Below are positions 52,738 to 63,636 of a stretch of 64,000 bases of DNA, piece after piece. The notes under the pieces are model-generated. The model searched no databases and had not been told where the DNA came from. It worked only from the letters and a program-made list of their open reading frames with translations. The stretch comes from Streptococcus infantis ATCC 700779 (lineage in GTDB: Bacteria; Bacillota; Bacilli; Lactobacillales; Streptococcaceae), in assembly GCF_000187465.1 (NCBI RefSeq), contig NZ_GL732439.1, forward strand, positions 1,543,938-1,607,937, in the 5' to 3' direction. The position numbers and the translations under genes were made by a program. Within the stretch, counting starts at the first letter, position 1, and each line of letters starts with the position of its first letter.

Positions 52738-53302
52738 TCTTTTTCCTCGCATTCTTGATAAAGCTTCCCATGGGATCGACTCGGTCATCCAGATAACGGT
52801 AAACACGCTGATGACCATCCCCCATAAAGTAAGTTGGCGCAAAGCAGTCATTTTTAAAATGGCCCTTATCATCTAAGAGCTTTGGATCAGCCAGACGGTC
52901 GATAATCTTGGCAAAGATATGGCAGATGCCATCTTCCTCGATAATCCGATCTACCTGACAGTCCAATACGACTGGACATGCCTCTAAAATCGGGGCCTGA
53001 GTCCGTACAGAAATCTCGTAGTCAAGCCCTAGGTGTTTTAACTTTTCCCGATGACTGATAAAGCCAGCCTGCTCCATCTCAAGCATGAGGTTTTCATCAG
53101 GGATGTTTACGGTAAACTGTTGATAATGCTTAATCTGGTCGGCTGTATTTTCCTCAGCACCAACACCGATGACCAGCCAATCGCCCAGACTATAAGAGGA
53201 ACTGCAGGTTGTGATATTGTACCCAAAGTTCTGGTCCTGATACCCTAAGATGAAGATAGGAAAACCATAGTAGAGTTTACTTGTTTTGAAAGATTGTTTC
53301 AT
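52715..53302 (-). CDS. Flavin reductase-like FMN-binding protein
   Basis: A 195-residue split-barrel flavoprotein: MKQSFKTSKLYYGFPIFILG start, CSSSYSLGDWLVIGVGAEENT in the FMN-binding region, and FVNIP-like FTVNIPDENLM. The family includes flavin reductases and hydroxylases' small subunits; the actual substrate is open. Start follows AAAGGAGGTTGTC. It is the first gene after the T-box, so it would be induced when the cognate (probably Val) tRNA is uncharged. Confidence 0.85.
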   Translation of the reverse strand: MKQSFKTSKLYYGFPIFILGYQDQNFGYNITTCSSSYSLGDWLVIGVGAEENTADQIKHYQQFTVNIPDENLMLEMEQAGFISHREKLKHLGLDYEISVRTQAPILEACPVVLDCQVDRIIEEDGICHIFAKIIDRLADPKLLDDKGHFKNDCFAPTYFMGDGHQRVYRYLDDRVDPMGSFIKNARKKNDKSNIT

Positions 53303-53324
53303 GACAACCTCCTTTGGCTAGGGG

Positions 53325-53550
53325 TGTAAAAGAAAAATCGCCCCTGTCATTAATCTGACAGGGACGAATATTTTTTTATCCGCGGTACCACCCAATTTCG
53401 GGCAGAGCCCGCATCTCTCGTCTTTTAAACAAAAAGACATTTATATTTCATTTTTTAATTTTATCCATTAGCAACTAGTTTTGACACATTTGTGGACTTC
53501 TCAGCACCGCCACTTTCTGTAAAATGTGGGATTCAAAACACCTCTAATGG
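53325..53550 (-). ncRNA. T-box leader with candidate GUC (Val) specifier
   Basis: On the minus strand the T-box sequence TTGGGTGGTACCGCGG is at about 53381-53396, followed by a terminator. Stem I is closed by CCATTAG/CTAATGG. Inside, GTTTT/AAAAC and ACATTT/AAATGT flank a loop whose 3' side reads GUC followed by A, a valine codon. T-boxes sense uncharged tRNA matching the specifier and allow read-through. valS downstream supports Val; the specifier call is from manual pairing. Confidence 0.85.
53339..53366 (-). terminator. T-box regulatory terminator
   Basis: CGTCCCTGTCA pairs with TGACAGGGGCG on the minus strand (11 bp, six-base loop), followed by ATTTTTCTTTT. It is the alternative to the T-box antiterminator. 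Confidence 0.85.
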
Positions 53551-53554
53551 CTTT

Positions 53555-53583
53555 ATTTTAACAAGTTTTTCACGGAAATGCAA
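53555..53583 (-). promoter_or_regulatory. SigA promoter of the T-box operon
   Basis: Minus strand TTGCAT (53578-53583), 17-bp spacer, TAAAAT (53555-53560) with extended TG. Start of transcription would fall at the base of stem I. Confidence 0.7.
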
Positions 53584-53596
53584 GGGACAAGAAAGA

Positions 53597-53992
53597 TTAC
53601 TTGAACTTGATGCCGTTTTCTTTTAATTTCTTGATTGTAGCTGGACCGATTCCTTTCAAAGCAAGGAGTTCTTTTTCTGTCCAGTTTTTGAAGTCAGCAG
53701 CAGACTTGATTCCTTCATCGTAGAAAGTTTTAGCACGGTCAAGTGGAAGTCCGCCTAAGTTAGCTGCGAAATCTTCAACAGAAGTTGTAACCTTTTGGGC
53801 TTGCTCTTTAGTTGCTTCTACAGCTTTTTCTACTTGCTTAGAGACAGCTTTTCCAGCCTCGCTTGCAGCTTTTTCAGCATGTTTCACAACTTTTTTTGTT
53901 TCTTCGACAACCTTGTTTACTGCGTTTGAAAGTGCGCCTGAGCGACGAAGACTGTTTCTTAATTGTTTTTTACGTTGTAGTTTTTTTGACAT
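53597..53992 (-). CDS. Lys/Ala-rich protein with C-terminal helix-hairpin-helix domain
   Basis: A 131-residue protein. Residues 1-22 are strongly basic (MSKKLQRKKQLRNSLRRSG), ~25-75 form an Ala/Lys/Val-rich helix like histone H1 tails or LEA repeats (KAASEAGKAVSKQVEKAVEA), and the C-terminal ~45 residues are a helix-hairpin-helix (ELLALKGIGPATIKKLKENG). This looks like a nucleoid-binding protein; no function is known to me. Start follows GAAAGGATC. Monocistronic; the T-box operon promoter begins just after its stop. Confidence 0.8.
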   Translation of the reverse strand: MSKKLQRKKQLRNSLRRSGALSNAVNKVVEETKKVVKHAEKAASEAGKAVSKQVEKAVEATKEQAQKVTTSVEDFAANLGGLPLDRAKTFYDEGIKSAADFKNWTEKELLALKGIGPATIKKLKENGIKFK

Positions 53993-54051
53993 GATAAGAT
54001 CCTTTCAATAAAAAACCCCTGTGACTGAACAAGGATAAATCTTTATGTTTT

Positions 54052-54060
54052 ATTGTACCA
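54052..54060 (-). promoter_or_regulatory. Extended -10 promoter of the HhH protein gene
   Basis: Minus strand TGGTACAAT, about 60 bp before the start. Confidence 0.5.
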
Positions 54061-54164
54061 ACTTTCTCTGTGAAATGCAAGGCTTGTTAGTTTAGAAAGA
54101 TAGGAGTTCTATAGGGAATTCCGACTTAGAATAAGAGAATATGATAGAAGAAAAGCGAAAAATA

Positions 54165-54173
54165 TGGTATAAT
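54165..54173 (+). promoter_or_regulatory. Extended -10 promoter of the uppS operon
   Basis: TGGTATAAT, 32 bp before uppS. Confidence 0.6.
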
Positions 54174-54205
54174 GAAACGATAGATTTTTGAATAGGAATA
54201 CAATC

Positions 54206-54958
54206 ATGTTTGGATTTTTAAAAAAAGATAAAGTTACAGAATCACCAGCGGTAGTGCCAGCTCACATCGGAGTTATCATGGATGGGAATGGTCGTTGGGC
54301 TAAAAAACGCATGCAGCCACGTGTCTTTGGGCATAAGGCTGGGATGGATGCTCTGAGAACGGTAGCCATTGCTGCTAGTGATATGGGTGTCAAGGCCTTG
54401 ACTGTTTATGCCTTCTCGACTGAAAACTGGACTCGTCCAGACCAGGAGGTCAAGTTTATCATGAACTTGCCGGTTGAATTTTATGATAAGTATGTTCCTG
54501 AGTTGCACCAAAAGAACATGAAGATTCAAATGATTGGGGAAACGGATCGTTTACCGAATCAGACTTTTGAAGCTTTGAAAAAGGCAGAAAAGTTGACCAA
54601 GTTGAACACAGGTTTGATTCTCAATTTTGCCCTTAATTACGGTGGAAGAGCTGAAATTACACAAGCAGTCAAGTTGATTGCGCAGGATGTTTTGGATGCC
54701 AAGGTGAATCCAGGTGATATTACGGAAGAGTTGATTGGGGAATACCTCTTTACAGGACATTTGCCGAAAACCTTGCGTGACCCAGACTTAATCATCCGAA
54801 CGAGTGGCGAGCTTCGTTTGAGTAATTTCTTGCCTTGGCAAGCAGCTTATAGTGAACTTTATTTCACAGATGTCTTGTGGCCTGACTTTGATGAGGAAGC
54901 CTTGAAGGAAGCTATTGCAGAGTTTAACCGCCGCAATCGTCGATTTGGAGGAGTATAG
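54206..54958 (+). CDS. uppS: Undecaprenyl diphosphate synthase
   Basis: A 250-residue cis-prenyltransferase making C55 undecaprenyl diphosphate, the lipid carrier for wall polymers. IGVIMDGNGRWAKKR holds the catalytic Asp; YAFSTENWTRP and late LPWQAAYSELYFTDVLWPDF are family motifs. Start at 54206 (MFGFLKK) follows TAGGAA; the ATG six codons earlier lacks a ribosome site. cdsA follows after seven bases. First gene of the uppS-cdsA-rseP-proS operon. Confidence 0.96.
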   Translation: MFGFLKKDKVTESPAVVPAHIGVIMDGNGRWAKKRMQPRVFGHKAGMDALRTVAIAASDMGVKALTVYAFSTENWTRPDQEVKFIMNLPVEFYDKYVPELHQKNMKIQMIGETDRLPNQTFEALKKAEKLTKLNTGLILNFALNYGGRAEITQAVKLIAQDVLDAKVNPGDITEELIGEYLFTGHLPKTLRDPDLIIRTSGELRLSNFLPWQAAYSELYFTDVLWPDFDEEALKEAIAEFNRRNRRFGGV

Positions 54959-54965
54959 GAACATT

Positions 54966-55769
54966 ATGAAAAAGGATTTATTAAAGAGAACCATATTTGC
55001 CGCTCTTGCCTTAGCAATCTTTATTCCGCTCTTGGTGATTGGTGGGCTTTGGTTACAGATTGCTATGGGACTTCTAGCCATGCTAGGGGTTCATGAGTTG
55101 CTTCAGATGAAAGGGTTAAACACCATGACCCCTGAGGGGGTGCTGACCTTATTAGCGACTTTCGCACTGACAATCCCCCTAGAAAACTACTTGACATTTT
55201 TGCCTGTAGATGGGAATGTTGTCGCATATGGTGTTGTGATTTTTATCATGTTAGGTTGCACTGTTTTTAGCAAGAATTACACCATTGAAGATGCTGTATA
55301 CCCGATTGCCATGAGTTTCTATGTTGGTTTTGGATTCAATGCTTTAGTGGATGCTCGAATCGCAGGTTTGGATAAAGCACTCTTGGCCCTCTGTATCGTA
55401 TGGGCGACTGATAGTGGTGCTTACTTGGTCGGAATGAATTTTGGTAAGAGAAGATTGGCTCCGAGAGTCTCTCCGAACAAATCAATCGAGGGAGCCTTTG
55501 GTGGAATTTTAGCTGCCATGCTTGTCACTCTTATCTTTATGTTAGTGGACAGTACGGTTGCTCTTCCTTATGGCATTTACAAAATGATGCTCTTTGCTAT
55601 TTTCTTTAGTATTGCAGGGCAATTGGGTGACTTGATTGAGAGTGCCATGAAACGCCATTTTGGAGTCAAGGATTCAGGCTTCTTTATCCCAGGACATGGT
55701 GGAGTACTGGATCGCTTTGACTCTATGTTGGCTGTTTTCCCTATTATGCACCTCTTTGGCTTATTTTAA
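54966..55769 (+). CDS. cdsA: Phosphatidate cytidylyltransferase
   Basis: A 267-residue, very hydrophobic membrane enzyme with about eight helices forming CDP-diacylglycerol from phosphatidate and CTP. The family signature is in the C-terminal part: SAMKRHFGVKDSGFFIPGHGGVLDRFDS, seen as KDSGFFIPGHGG and LDRFDS. Start at 54966 (MKKDLLKR) follows GGAGTATAGG; the longer ORF overlaps uppS and is rejected. rseP starts 21 bp after the stop. Confidence 0.95.
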   Translation: MKKDLLKRTIFAALALAIFIPLLVIGGLWLQIAMGLLAMLGVHELLQMKGLNTMTPEGVLTLLATFALTIPLENYLTFLPVDGNVVAYGVVIFIMLGCTVFSKNYTIEDAVYPIAMSFYVGFGFNALVDARIAGLDKALLALCIVWATDSGAYLVGMNFGKRRLAPRVSPNKSIEGAFGGILAAMLVTLIFMLVDSTVALPYGIYKMMLFAIFFSIAGQLGDLIESAMKRHFGVKDSGFFIPGHGGVLDRFDSMLAVFPIMHLFGLF

Positions 55770-55790
55770 GGAAAGGTGAACAAATATTAA

Positions 55791-57047
55791 ATGTTAGGAT
55801 TATTAACCTTTATCCTTGTTTTTGGGATTATCGTGGTGGTCCACGAATTCGGCCATTTCTACTTTGCTAAGAAGTCTGGAATTCTGGTTCGTGAATTTGC
55901 CATTGGTATGGGTCCGAAAATCTTTGCCCATATCGGGAAAGATGGGACTGCTTACACGATTCGTCTCCTACCGCTTGGTGGTTATGTCCGTATGGCAGGT
56001 TGGGGTGAGGATACCACAGAGATTAAGACAGGAACTCCTGTTAGTTTGACCTTAGCCGAAGATGGTAAGGTTAAGCGCATCAATCTTTCTGGTAAGAAGG
56101 TCGACCAAACGGCTCTTCCGATGCAAGTCACTCAGTTTGACTTTGAGGACAAACTCTTTATCACAGGTCTGGTTTTGGAAGAGGAGAAGACCTTCTCTGT
56201 AGACCATGATGCAACTATCGTGGAAGCTGACGGAACGGAAGTTCGTATCGCTCCGCTAGATGTTCAATATCAGAATGCGACTGTCTGGGGCAAGTTGATT
56301 ACCAACTTTGCAGGTCCTATGAATAACTTTATTCTAGGAGTTATCGTTTTTTGGATTTTGATTTTCATGCAGGGTGGCGTTCGAGATACGCAAAGCAATA
56401 ACTTTAGTATCATCCCTGATAGCGCGATTTCTAAGGTCGGTGTTGAAAATACAGCACAAATCACTAAAGTCGGTTCACACGAAATTAGTAACTGGCAAGA
56501 TTTGATTCAGGCAGTTGAAGCAGAGACCAAAGATAAAACAGCACCTGTATTGGATGTAACAGTCTCTGAAAATGGAACTGAGAAGCAAGTCAGTGTGACC
56601 CCTGAGGAAAACCAAGGTCGCTATATTCTAGGTGTTCAACCGAGACTCAAATCAGATATCTGGTCTATGTTTGTAGGTGGATTCACCTCTGCAGCTGACT
56701 CGGCTTTACGAATTCTCAACGCCTTGAAGAGCTTGATTTTCCAGCCTGACTTGAATAAATTGGGTGGACCTGTTGCTATCTTTAAGGCAAGTAGTGATGC
56801 TGCTAAAAATGGTCTTGAGAATGTCTTGTTCTTCTTGGCTATGATTTCCATCAATATCGGTATTTTCAACTTGATTCCTATCCCGGCGCTAGACGGTGGT
56901 AAAATCGTGCTCAACATCATCGAAGCTATTCGCCGTAAACCGCTGAAACAAGAAATTGAAACCTATGTTACTCTAGTTGGAGTTGTGATTATGGTTGTCT
57001 TGATGATCGCCGTGACTTGGAACGACATCATGCGTACCTTCTTTTAA
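55791..57047 (+). CDS. rseP: RIP zinc metalloprotease RseP/Eep
   Basis: A 418-residue site-2 protease. The active-site HEFGH (residues ~18-22) lies in TM1, a PDZ-like domain fills ~200-290, and the second metal motif [11 protein letters not shown] (~360-370) lies in a later helix. In streptococci and enterococci the homologue Eep cuts lipoprotein signal peptides and pheromone precursors in the membrane. Start at 55791 follows AAGGTGAAC. Located between cdsA and proS as in pneumococcus. Confidence 0.94.
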   Translation: MLGLLTFILVFGIIVVVHEFGHFYFAKKSGILVREFAIGMGPKIFAHIGKDGTAYTIRLLPLGGYVRMAGWGEDTTEIKTGTPVSLTLAEDGKVKRINLSGKKVDQTALPMQVTQFDFEDKLFITGLVLEEEKTFSVDHDATIVEADGTEVRIAPLDVQYQNATVWGKLITNFAGPMNNFILGVIVFWILIFMQGGVRDTQSNNFSIIPDSAISKVGVENTAQITKVGSHEISNWQDLIQAVEAETKDKTAPVLDVTVSENGTEKQVSVTPEENQGRYILGVQPRLKSDIWSMFVGGFTSAADSALRILNALKSLIFQPDLNKLGGPVAIFKASSDAAKNGLENVLFFLAMISINIGIFNLIPIPALDGGKIVLNIIEAIRRKPLKQEIETYVTLVGVVIMVVLMIAVTWNDIMRTFF

Positions 57048-57054
57048 GAATTAG

Positions 57055-58917
<1,863 letters not shown>

Positions 58918-58933
58918 AATCTATAATCAGAAG

Positions 58934-58975
58934 AAAAACAAGACAAAAATGTAACTAGTTTTTGCCTTGTTTTTT
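58934..58975 (+). terminator. Terminator after proS
   Basis: AACAAGACAAAAA pairs with TTTTTGCCTTGTT (one A-C mismatch), then TTTTT. Confidence 0.7.
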
Positions 58976-59027
58976 CTCTATAATGAGATAAAATAAAGAT
59001 AAAAAGAGTAAATAAAGAGGTAGAGCT

Positions 59028-60407
59028 ATGCTAATATTTCCAAAGGATTTTGTCTGGGGTTCCTCAACTTCTGGACCACAGACAGAAGGGCGAGTGCCTG
59101 GTGACGGAAAGGGAGATAATCTCTGGGATTATTGGTACCAAGTGGAACCAAATCGCTACTACAATGGGATTGGACCAGACAAAACATCGACCTTTTATGA
59201 AAATTGGGAAAAAGATATCGAATTATTGTTAGAAACAGGGCATACGGCCTTTCGGACCTCTATCCAATGGTCTCGTATTTTCCCACAGGGTCGTGGAGAA
59301 GTCAATCCTCAAGGTGTAGCTTTCTACCGTCAGGTCTTTGAAGCTATTAAGGCCAAGGGAATCCGTCTCTTAGTCAATCTCTATCATTTTGATCTGCCTT
59401 TTGCCCTTCAAGAGGATGGCGATGGCTGGGAAAATAAGGCGACCATCAAGGCTTATGAAGACTATGCGCGTTTCTGTTTTGAGAATTATGGTGACTTGGT
59501 TGACCAGTGGATTACCTTCAATGAGCCTATCGTTCCTGTAGAGTTTGGCTATTTCTATGATGCCCATTATCCTCATAAGGTAGATGCCAAAGCAGCAGTT
59601 AAGGTTGCCTACCATACCCAGCTAGCCAGCACTCTTGCGGTGAAGGCCTGCCATGAGGTTTTGCCTGATTCTAAGATTGGAATTGTCCTCAACTTGACAC
59701 CAGCTTATCCACGTAGCCAGCATCCTGCGGATGTCAAAGCTGCACGCATTGCTGATCTCTTCCAAGCTCAATCTTTCCTAGATCCATCTGTCTTGGGAAC
59801 TTATCCAGAAGAGTTAGTGGAAATTTTGTCTGAGCATGACTTGTTACCAGAATACACAGCCGAAGAGTTGGAACTCATTCGTGAGAACACCGTTGACTTC
59901 CTAGGAGTCAACTATTATCAACCTTTGCGTGTCATGGCGCCACGTTTTGCTAAGCATCCTGACAGCCCGCTTTTACCAGAGCATTTCTATGAACCTTACG
60001 TCATGCCTGGTCGTAAGATCAATCCGCACCGTGGCTGGGAAATCTACGAGCAAGGGATTTACCATATCGCTCAAAACATCAAGGAAAACTACGGCAATAT
60101 CGAGTGGATGTTGACTGAGAATGGGATGGGTGTTGAAGGTGAGGATAAATTCCGCGAAAATGGAATGATTCGGGACGACTACCGTATCGACTTTGTCAAA
60201 GGTCACCTTCGTGAACTCCATCGCGCTATTGAAGACGGTGCTAACTGTAAAGGATACTTGATCTGGACCTTTATCGATTGCTGGTCATGGCTCAACAGCT
60301 ACAAAAATCGCTATGGTTTAGTCGAGCTAGACTTAGAAACACAAGAACGTCGCCTGAAGAAATCAGGCCACTGGTTCAAAGAACTCAGTGACAATAATGG
60401 ATTTTAA
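59028..60407 (+). CDS. Glycoside hydrolase family 1 (6-phospho-beta-glucosidase or beta-glucosidase)
   Basis: A 459-residue TIM-barrel enzyme. The acid/base is in TFNEPIVP (Glu ~165) and the nucleophile in LTENGMG (~360); other GH1 blocks are FRTSIQWSRIFP and NLYHFDLPFAL. Whether it prefers phosphorylated sugars is not certain; no PTS gene is adjacent. I recall the same gene after proS in pneumococcus. Start at 59028 follows AGAGGTAGAGCT. Cytosolic, single gene between two terminators. Confidence 0.88.
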   Translation: MLIFPKDFVWGSSTSGPQTEGRVPGDGKGDNLWDYWYQVEPNRYYNGIGPDKTSTFYENWEKDIELLLETGHTAFRTSIQWSRIFPQGRGEVNPQGVAFYRQVFEAIKAKGIRLLVNLYHFDLPFALQEDGDGWENKATIKAYEDYARFCFENYGDLVDQWITFNEPIVPVEFGYFYDAHYPHKVDAKAAVKVAYHTQLASTLAVKACHEVLPDSKIGIVLNLTPAYPRSQHPADVKAARIADLFQAQSFLDPSVLGTYPEELVEILSEHDLLPEYTAEELELIRENTVDFLGVNYYQPLRVMAPRFAKHPDSPLLPEHFYEPYVMPGRKINPHRGWEIYEQGIYHIAQNIKENYGNIEWMLTENGMGVEGEDKFRENGMIRDDYRIDFVKGHLRELHRAIEDGANCKGYLIWTFIDCWSWLNSYKNRYGLVELDLETQERRLKKSGHWFKELSDNNGF

Positions 60408-60429
60408 ACTACTTTTCAAATAGATTCAA

Positions 60430-60473
60430 AAAACCATTGAAACTTCTCAATTTGAGAACTTCCAATGGTTTTT
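60430..60473. terminator. Bidirectional terminator between the GH1 gene and the rhomboid gene
   Basis: AAACCATTG...CAATGGTTT with an inner TTCTCAA/TTGAGAA stem; T run on the plus strand and A run on the left side. Confidence 0.75.
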
Positions 60474-60480
60474 CTTGTTC

Positions 60481-61155
60481 TTAGAATAGTCCGATAAAAA
60501 GTAGTAGAGCTGATAAAGCAATAAAGGCTAGGGTTGCTAGACCACGTTGGCCTGGGCTGTAAATCTTTCGTTCTCCTCGAACTGGGAAGACGATAGCCAG
60601 TAATGCACCCCCGACAGCACCCCCGACATGCCCAGCAAGGCTGATACCAGGCATTAAAATACTACCCACTAGGTTAATCACTAAGAGGGAGAGGTAGGAT
60701 TGACCAAGTTGTTGGAGATAGGGATTGCGTGAAGCATATCGGAGAACAACAATAGAGGCAAACATACCGTAGAGGGCAGTTGAAGCACCTGCAGTAATAG
60801 CATTGGGACTAAAAACTAGGACAAAGAGATTTCCCATCATACCTGATAGAAGGTAGATAAAGAAAAACTGTTTGGAGCCAAAGATTTGCTCCATCTGACG
60901 TCCCAAAAAGTAGAGGGATAGCATATTGACTAAAAAGTGCTGCAAGCCAATGTGGACAAAGGTTGCGGAGAATAAGCGCCAGATTTGTTCAGGCATGGCC
61001 TTGATAGCAGGGGGATACACAGCTCCAAATTTATACAAGGTGGCTGCGCTGGTATAGTTGAAACCACTGGTTAGAAACATGAGTACAAAAACCAGGGTTG
61101 TCACGAGTAGAAAGAAGCTCGTGACAGGATACCGACGATCAAAAATTTCTTCCAT
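60481..61155 (-). CDS. Rhomboid family intramembrane serine protease
   Basis: A 224-residue membrane protease with six or seven helices. The catalytic Ser is in GASTALYGM (GxSx) and the His in SLAGHVGGAVGG; HIGLQHFLVNMLSLYFLG is the conserved TM2 region. Start at 61155 (MEEIFDRR) follows GAGGAGG; the ORF called from a TTG six codons earlier overlaps the ribosome site. It overlaps the 5-FCL gene by 17 bp. Substrate unknown; rhomboids release membrane proteins by intramembrane cleavage. Confidence 0.92.
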   Translation of the reverse strand: MEEIFDRRYPVTSFFLLVTTLVFVLMFLTSGFNYTSAATLYKFGAVYPPAIKAMPEQIWRLFSATFVHIGLQHFLVNMLSLYFLGRQMEQIFGSKQFFFIYLLSGMMGNLFVLVFSPNAITAGASTALYGMFASIVVLRYASRNPYLQQLGQSYLSLLVINLVGSILMPGISLAGHVGGAVGGALLAIVFPVRGERKIYSPGQRGLATLAFIALSALLLFIGLF

Positions 61156-61678
61156 AGATGAGTACCTCCTCAACAGGAATATCGTAGTGCTCAGGTTGAA
61201 AATTCTGAATCTGACATGGATAAATCGTACTAATTGTATGACCTGGGAAATGCTCTAAGTAGCGGTCGTAATAGCCACCTCCATAGCCAACCCGATAGCC
61301 AGAAGTGTTGAAAGCCAAACCAGGAACATGAATCAGGTCAATCTGAGAGGGTTCAAGGATTGTGAAGTCTCCTTGAGGTTCAAGAAGTCCAAAAGAAATT
61401 CTTTCGAGTTTCTCTGGTTCATATAGAACAAAGTCCATTTTCCCATGTGGATAGGTTTTGGGAATGAGGAGTGTCTTCTCATCTTTTTGAGCTTGTTCAA
61501 TGAGTCTAGCTGTCTGAAATTCATGAGGAAAAGACAGATAAGTGGCGATGGCTTTTGCTTCCTTGTAGAAGGGATGCAGGAGTAGCTGCTCAGTCAACCA
61601 AGCGTCCATGACTTCCTTTTCTTCGGCTGATAGAGATTTGAGTTCTTGCAAGACCTGCTTGCGTAGGGCTTTTTTCAT
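61139..61678 (-). CDS. 5-formyltetrahydrofolate cyclo-ligase
   Basis: A 179-residue enzyme turning 5-formyl-THF into 5,10-methenyl-THF with ATP, recycling a storage/inhibitory folate. The conserved VGYGGGYYDRYLEHF is near residues 130-144; the ATP-binding basic residues are at the N-terminus (MKKALRKQVL). Start at 61678. The gene lies three bases after dapL on the minus strand and overlaps the rhomboid gene, so a dapH-dapL-5FCL-rhomboid operon is likely. Confidence 0.93.
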   Translation of the reverse strand: MKKALRKQVLQELKSLSAEEKEVMDAWLTEQLLLHPFYKEAKAIATYLSFPHEFQTARLIEQAQKDEKTLLIPKTYPHGKMDFVLYEPEKLERISFGLLEPQGDFTILEPSQIDLIHVPGLAFNTSGYRVGYGGGYYDRYLEHFPGHTISTIYPCQIQNFQPEHYDIPVEEVLIYGRNF

Positions 61679-61681
61679 TGT

Positions 61682-62812
61682 TTACTCCGCAGTTTTCTTT
61701 GCTAAAAAGCTTGATACAGCCTCGACACCGACAGCCAGAGCTTCTTCCTTAGGACTCATCTTTGGATGGTGAAGAGCATAGGGACTATCAATTCCAAGCC
61801 AGAACATGACACCGGGAACCTTGGAGAGAAGATAACCAAAGTCTTCTCCTGTCATGGCAGGTTCGATGTCGATGAGTTCAATTCCCTCTTTTTCATCAAA
61901 GAAGGTCATCAATTCCTGGGCTAATTCAGGGTTGTTTTCGACAGGTAGGTAACCTCCCTGCTTGAGTTCAACTTCCACATCCATATCAAAAGCAGCTGCG
62001 ACACCTTCAGCGATGGCTTTGACACGTTTTTGAACTAAGAGGCTCATGCTATGTGTGAGAGCTCGAATGGTTCCATGCAAGAAAGCTGCATCAGCGATAA
62101 CATTATTGGTTGTTCCAGCTTGAAAGACACCGAAAGTGACGACAGCTCCCTCGATAGGATCGACATTACGGCTAACGACTGACTGGACTTGAGTGACAAA
62201 ATAGCTAGCTGCAACCAGAGCGTCGTTTGCTTGATGTGGAAAGGCAGCGTGACCACCTTTACCCTTGAAGCGAATCTTGACTTCGCAAGTTCCTGCAAAG
62301 AGTGTATGGGTATTGGTTGCAATCTGTCCAACTTTTAGGTCTGGACGAACATGAAGCCCATAGAATTGGTCAGGCAACCAGTCGCCAAAGGCTCCGTCTT
62401 CATACATGAGCATGCCACCTGCTTCATTTTCCTCGGCAGGTTGGAAGAGAAAGAGGAGATTGTTTTTAGGTTGGTTTTCTAGAGCACGTTCGAGACTTCC
62501 TAGGGCAATGGTCATGTGAAAATCATGTCCGCAAGCATGCATACGGTCTGGGTGCTGAGAGGCAAAGGCAAGACCTGTTTGTTCAACGATTGGGAGTCCG
62601 TCGATATCTGTCCGCCAACCGATGGTACGTTCTGGCTGACTTCCCTGTAAATACACTAGAATACCTGTTTGCCAAGTACGAATCTGAACAAAATCCTTAC
62701 CAGCTGTTAATTTCTCAATGACATTGAGCAAATAAGCTTGAGTCTTGACTTCTTCTAAACCGATCTCAGGAATTTGGTGAAGATCGCGTCGAGTTTGAAT
62801 CAAATCTAACAT
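61682..62812 (-). CDS. dapL: N-acetyldiaminopimelate deacetylase (M20 amidohydrolase)
   Basis: A 376-residue M20 metalloenzyme. Metal-binding residues are in [14 protein letters not shown] and [12 protein letters not shown]; late [20 protein letters not shown] is the M20 C-terminal block. Its neighbour dapH supports the acetylase branch of lysine/diaminopimelate synthesis, in which this enzyme removes acetate. Alternative: a generic amidohydrolase (hippurate-type). Start at 62812 follows AGAAGGAAATCAGAT; it is 62 bp after dapH. Confidence 0.9.
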   Translation of the reverse strand: MLDLIQTRRDLHQIPEIGLEEVKTQAYLLNVIEKLTAGKDFVQIRTWQTGILVYLQGSQPERTIGWRTDIDGLPIVEQTGLAFASQHPDRMHACGHDFHMTIALGSLERALENQPKNNLLFLFQPAEENEAGGMLMYEDGAFGDWLPDQFYGLHVRPDLKVGQIATNTHTLFAGTCEVKIRFKGKGGHAAFPHQANDALVAASYFVTQVQSVVSRNVDPIEGAVVTFGVFQAGTTNNVIADAAFLHGTIRALTHSMSLLVQKRVKAIAEGVAAAFDMDVEVELKQGGYLPVENNPELAQELMTFFDEKEGIELIDIEPAMTGEDFGYLLSKVPGVMFWLGIDSPYALHHPKMSPKEEALAVGVEAVSSFLAKKTAE

Positions 62813-62874
62813 ATCTGATTTCCTTCTATTGATACGATAAAGAGGCTAGAAAAGTTTTCCGCCTCTGTTACTAA

Positions 62875-63573
62875 TTACAAGGTACGAAGCGCATCCTCTA
62901 GCGCTGTTTTTTGTTGGGTTTGGCTATCGATTTCTTTGATAACACGAGCTGGGACACCAGCAACCACAACATTTTCTGGGACATCTTGAGTGACGATGGC
63001 ACCTGCTGCAACAACAGAACCGCTACCGATTTGAACACCTTCGATAACCACAGCGTTAGCACCGATGAGAACATTGTCACCGACACGGACAGGCTCCGCA
63101 CTAGCTGGTTCGATAACACCTGCAAGAACAGCGCCGGCACCTACGTGACTATTTTTACCGACAATAGCACGTCCACCCAGAATGGCTCCCATATCAATCA
63201 TAGTACCAGCACCGATTTCAGCACCGATATTGATAACAGCCCCCATCATGATAACAGCGTTGTTGCCAATCTCAACCTGGTCACGGATGATAGCGCCTGG
63301 CTCGATACGGGCATTGATGTCACGCTTGTCAAGGAGAGGTACAGCTGAGTTGCGAGCGTCTTGCTCAACAACATAATCTTTATTTTCTGTTAGTCCTTCA
63401 AGAAGAGGTGCGATATCTTTCCAGTCTCCAAAGAGAACATTCCCAAGCTTGATAACAGAGGCAGGGATAGCTCCAGCAAGTTGCCCCTCAAAGGTCACTT
63501 TTACACTTGTTTTTTTCTCAGCATTGGCGATAAATTGGATAATTTCTTGTGCATTCATTTTTGTAGCAGTCAT
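62875..63573 (-). CDS. dapH: 2,3,4,5-tetrahydropyridine-2,6-dicarboxylate N-acetyltransferase
   Basis: A 232-residue left-handed beta-helix acetyltransferase. The N-terminal ~90 residues are followed by hexapeptide repeats (~95-205; [20 protein letters not shown], quoted as [12 protein letters not shown] and [13 protein letters not shown]). It acetylates tetrahydrodipicolinate with acetyl-CoA in the lysine pathway. Start at 63573 follows GTGAGGAGACATCT; ATG five codons later (MNAQEII) is an alternative. First gene of the dapH-dapL operon. Confidence 0.95.
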   Translation of the reverse strand: MTATKMNAQEIIQFIANAEKKTSVKVTFEGQLAGAIPASVIKLGNVLFGDWKDIAPLLEGLTENKDYVVEQDARNSAVPLLDKRDINARIEPGAIIRDQVEIGNNAVIMMGAVINIGAEIGAGTMIDMGAILGGRAIVGKNSHVGAGAVLAGVIEPASAEPVRVGDNVLIGANAVVIEGVQIGSGSVVAAGAIVTQDVPENVVVAGVPARVIKEIDSQTQQKTALEDALRTL

Positions 63574-63636
63574 AGATGTCTCCTCACTCTTTGTAATGCT
63601 TACTATTCTACCAAAAAAGGCTTCAAAATTGAAGCC

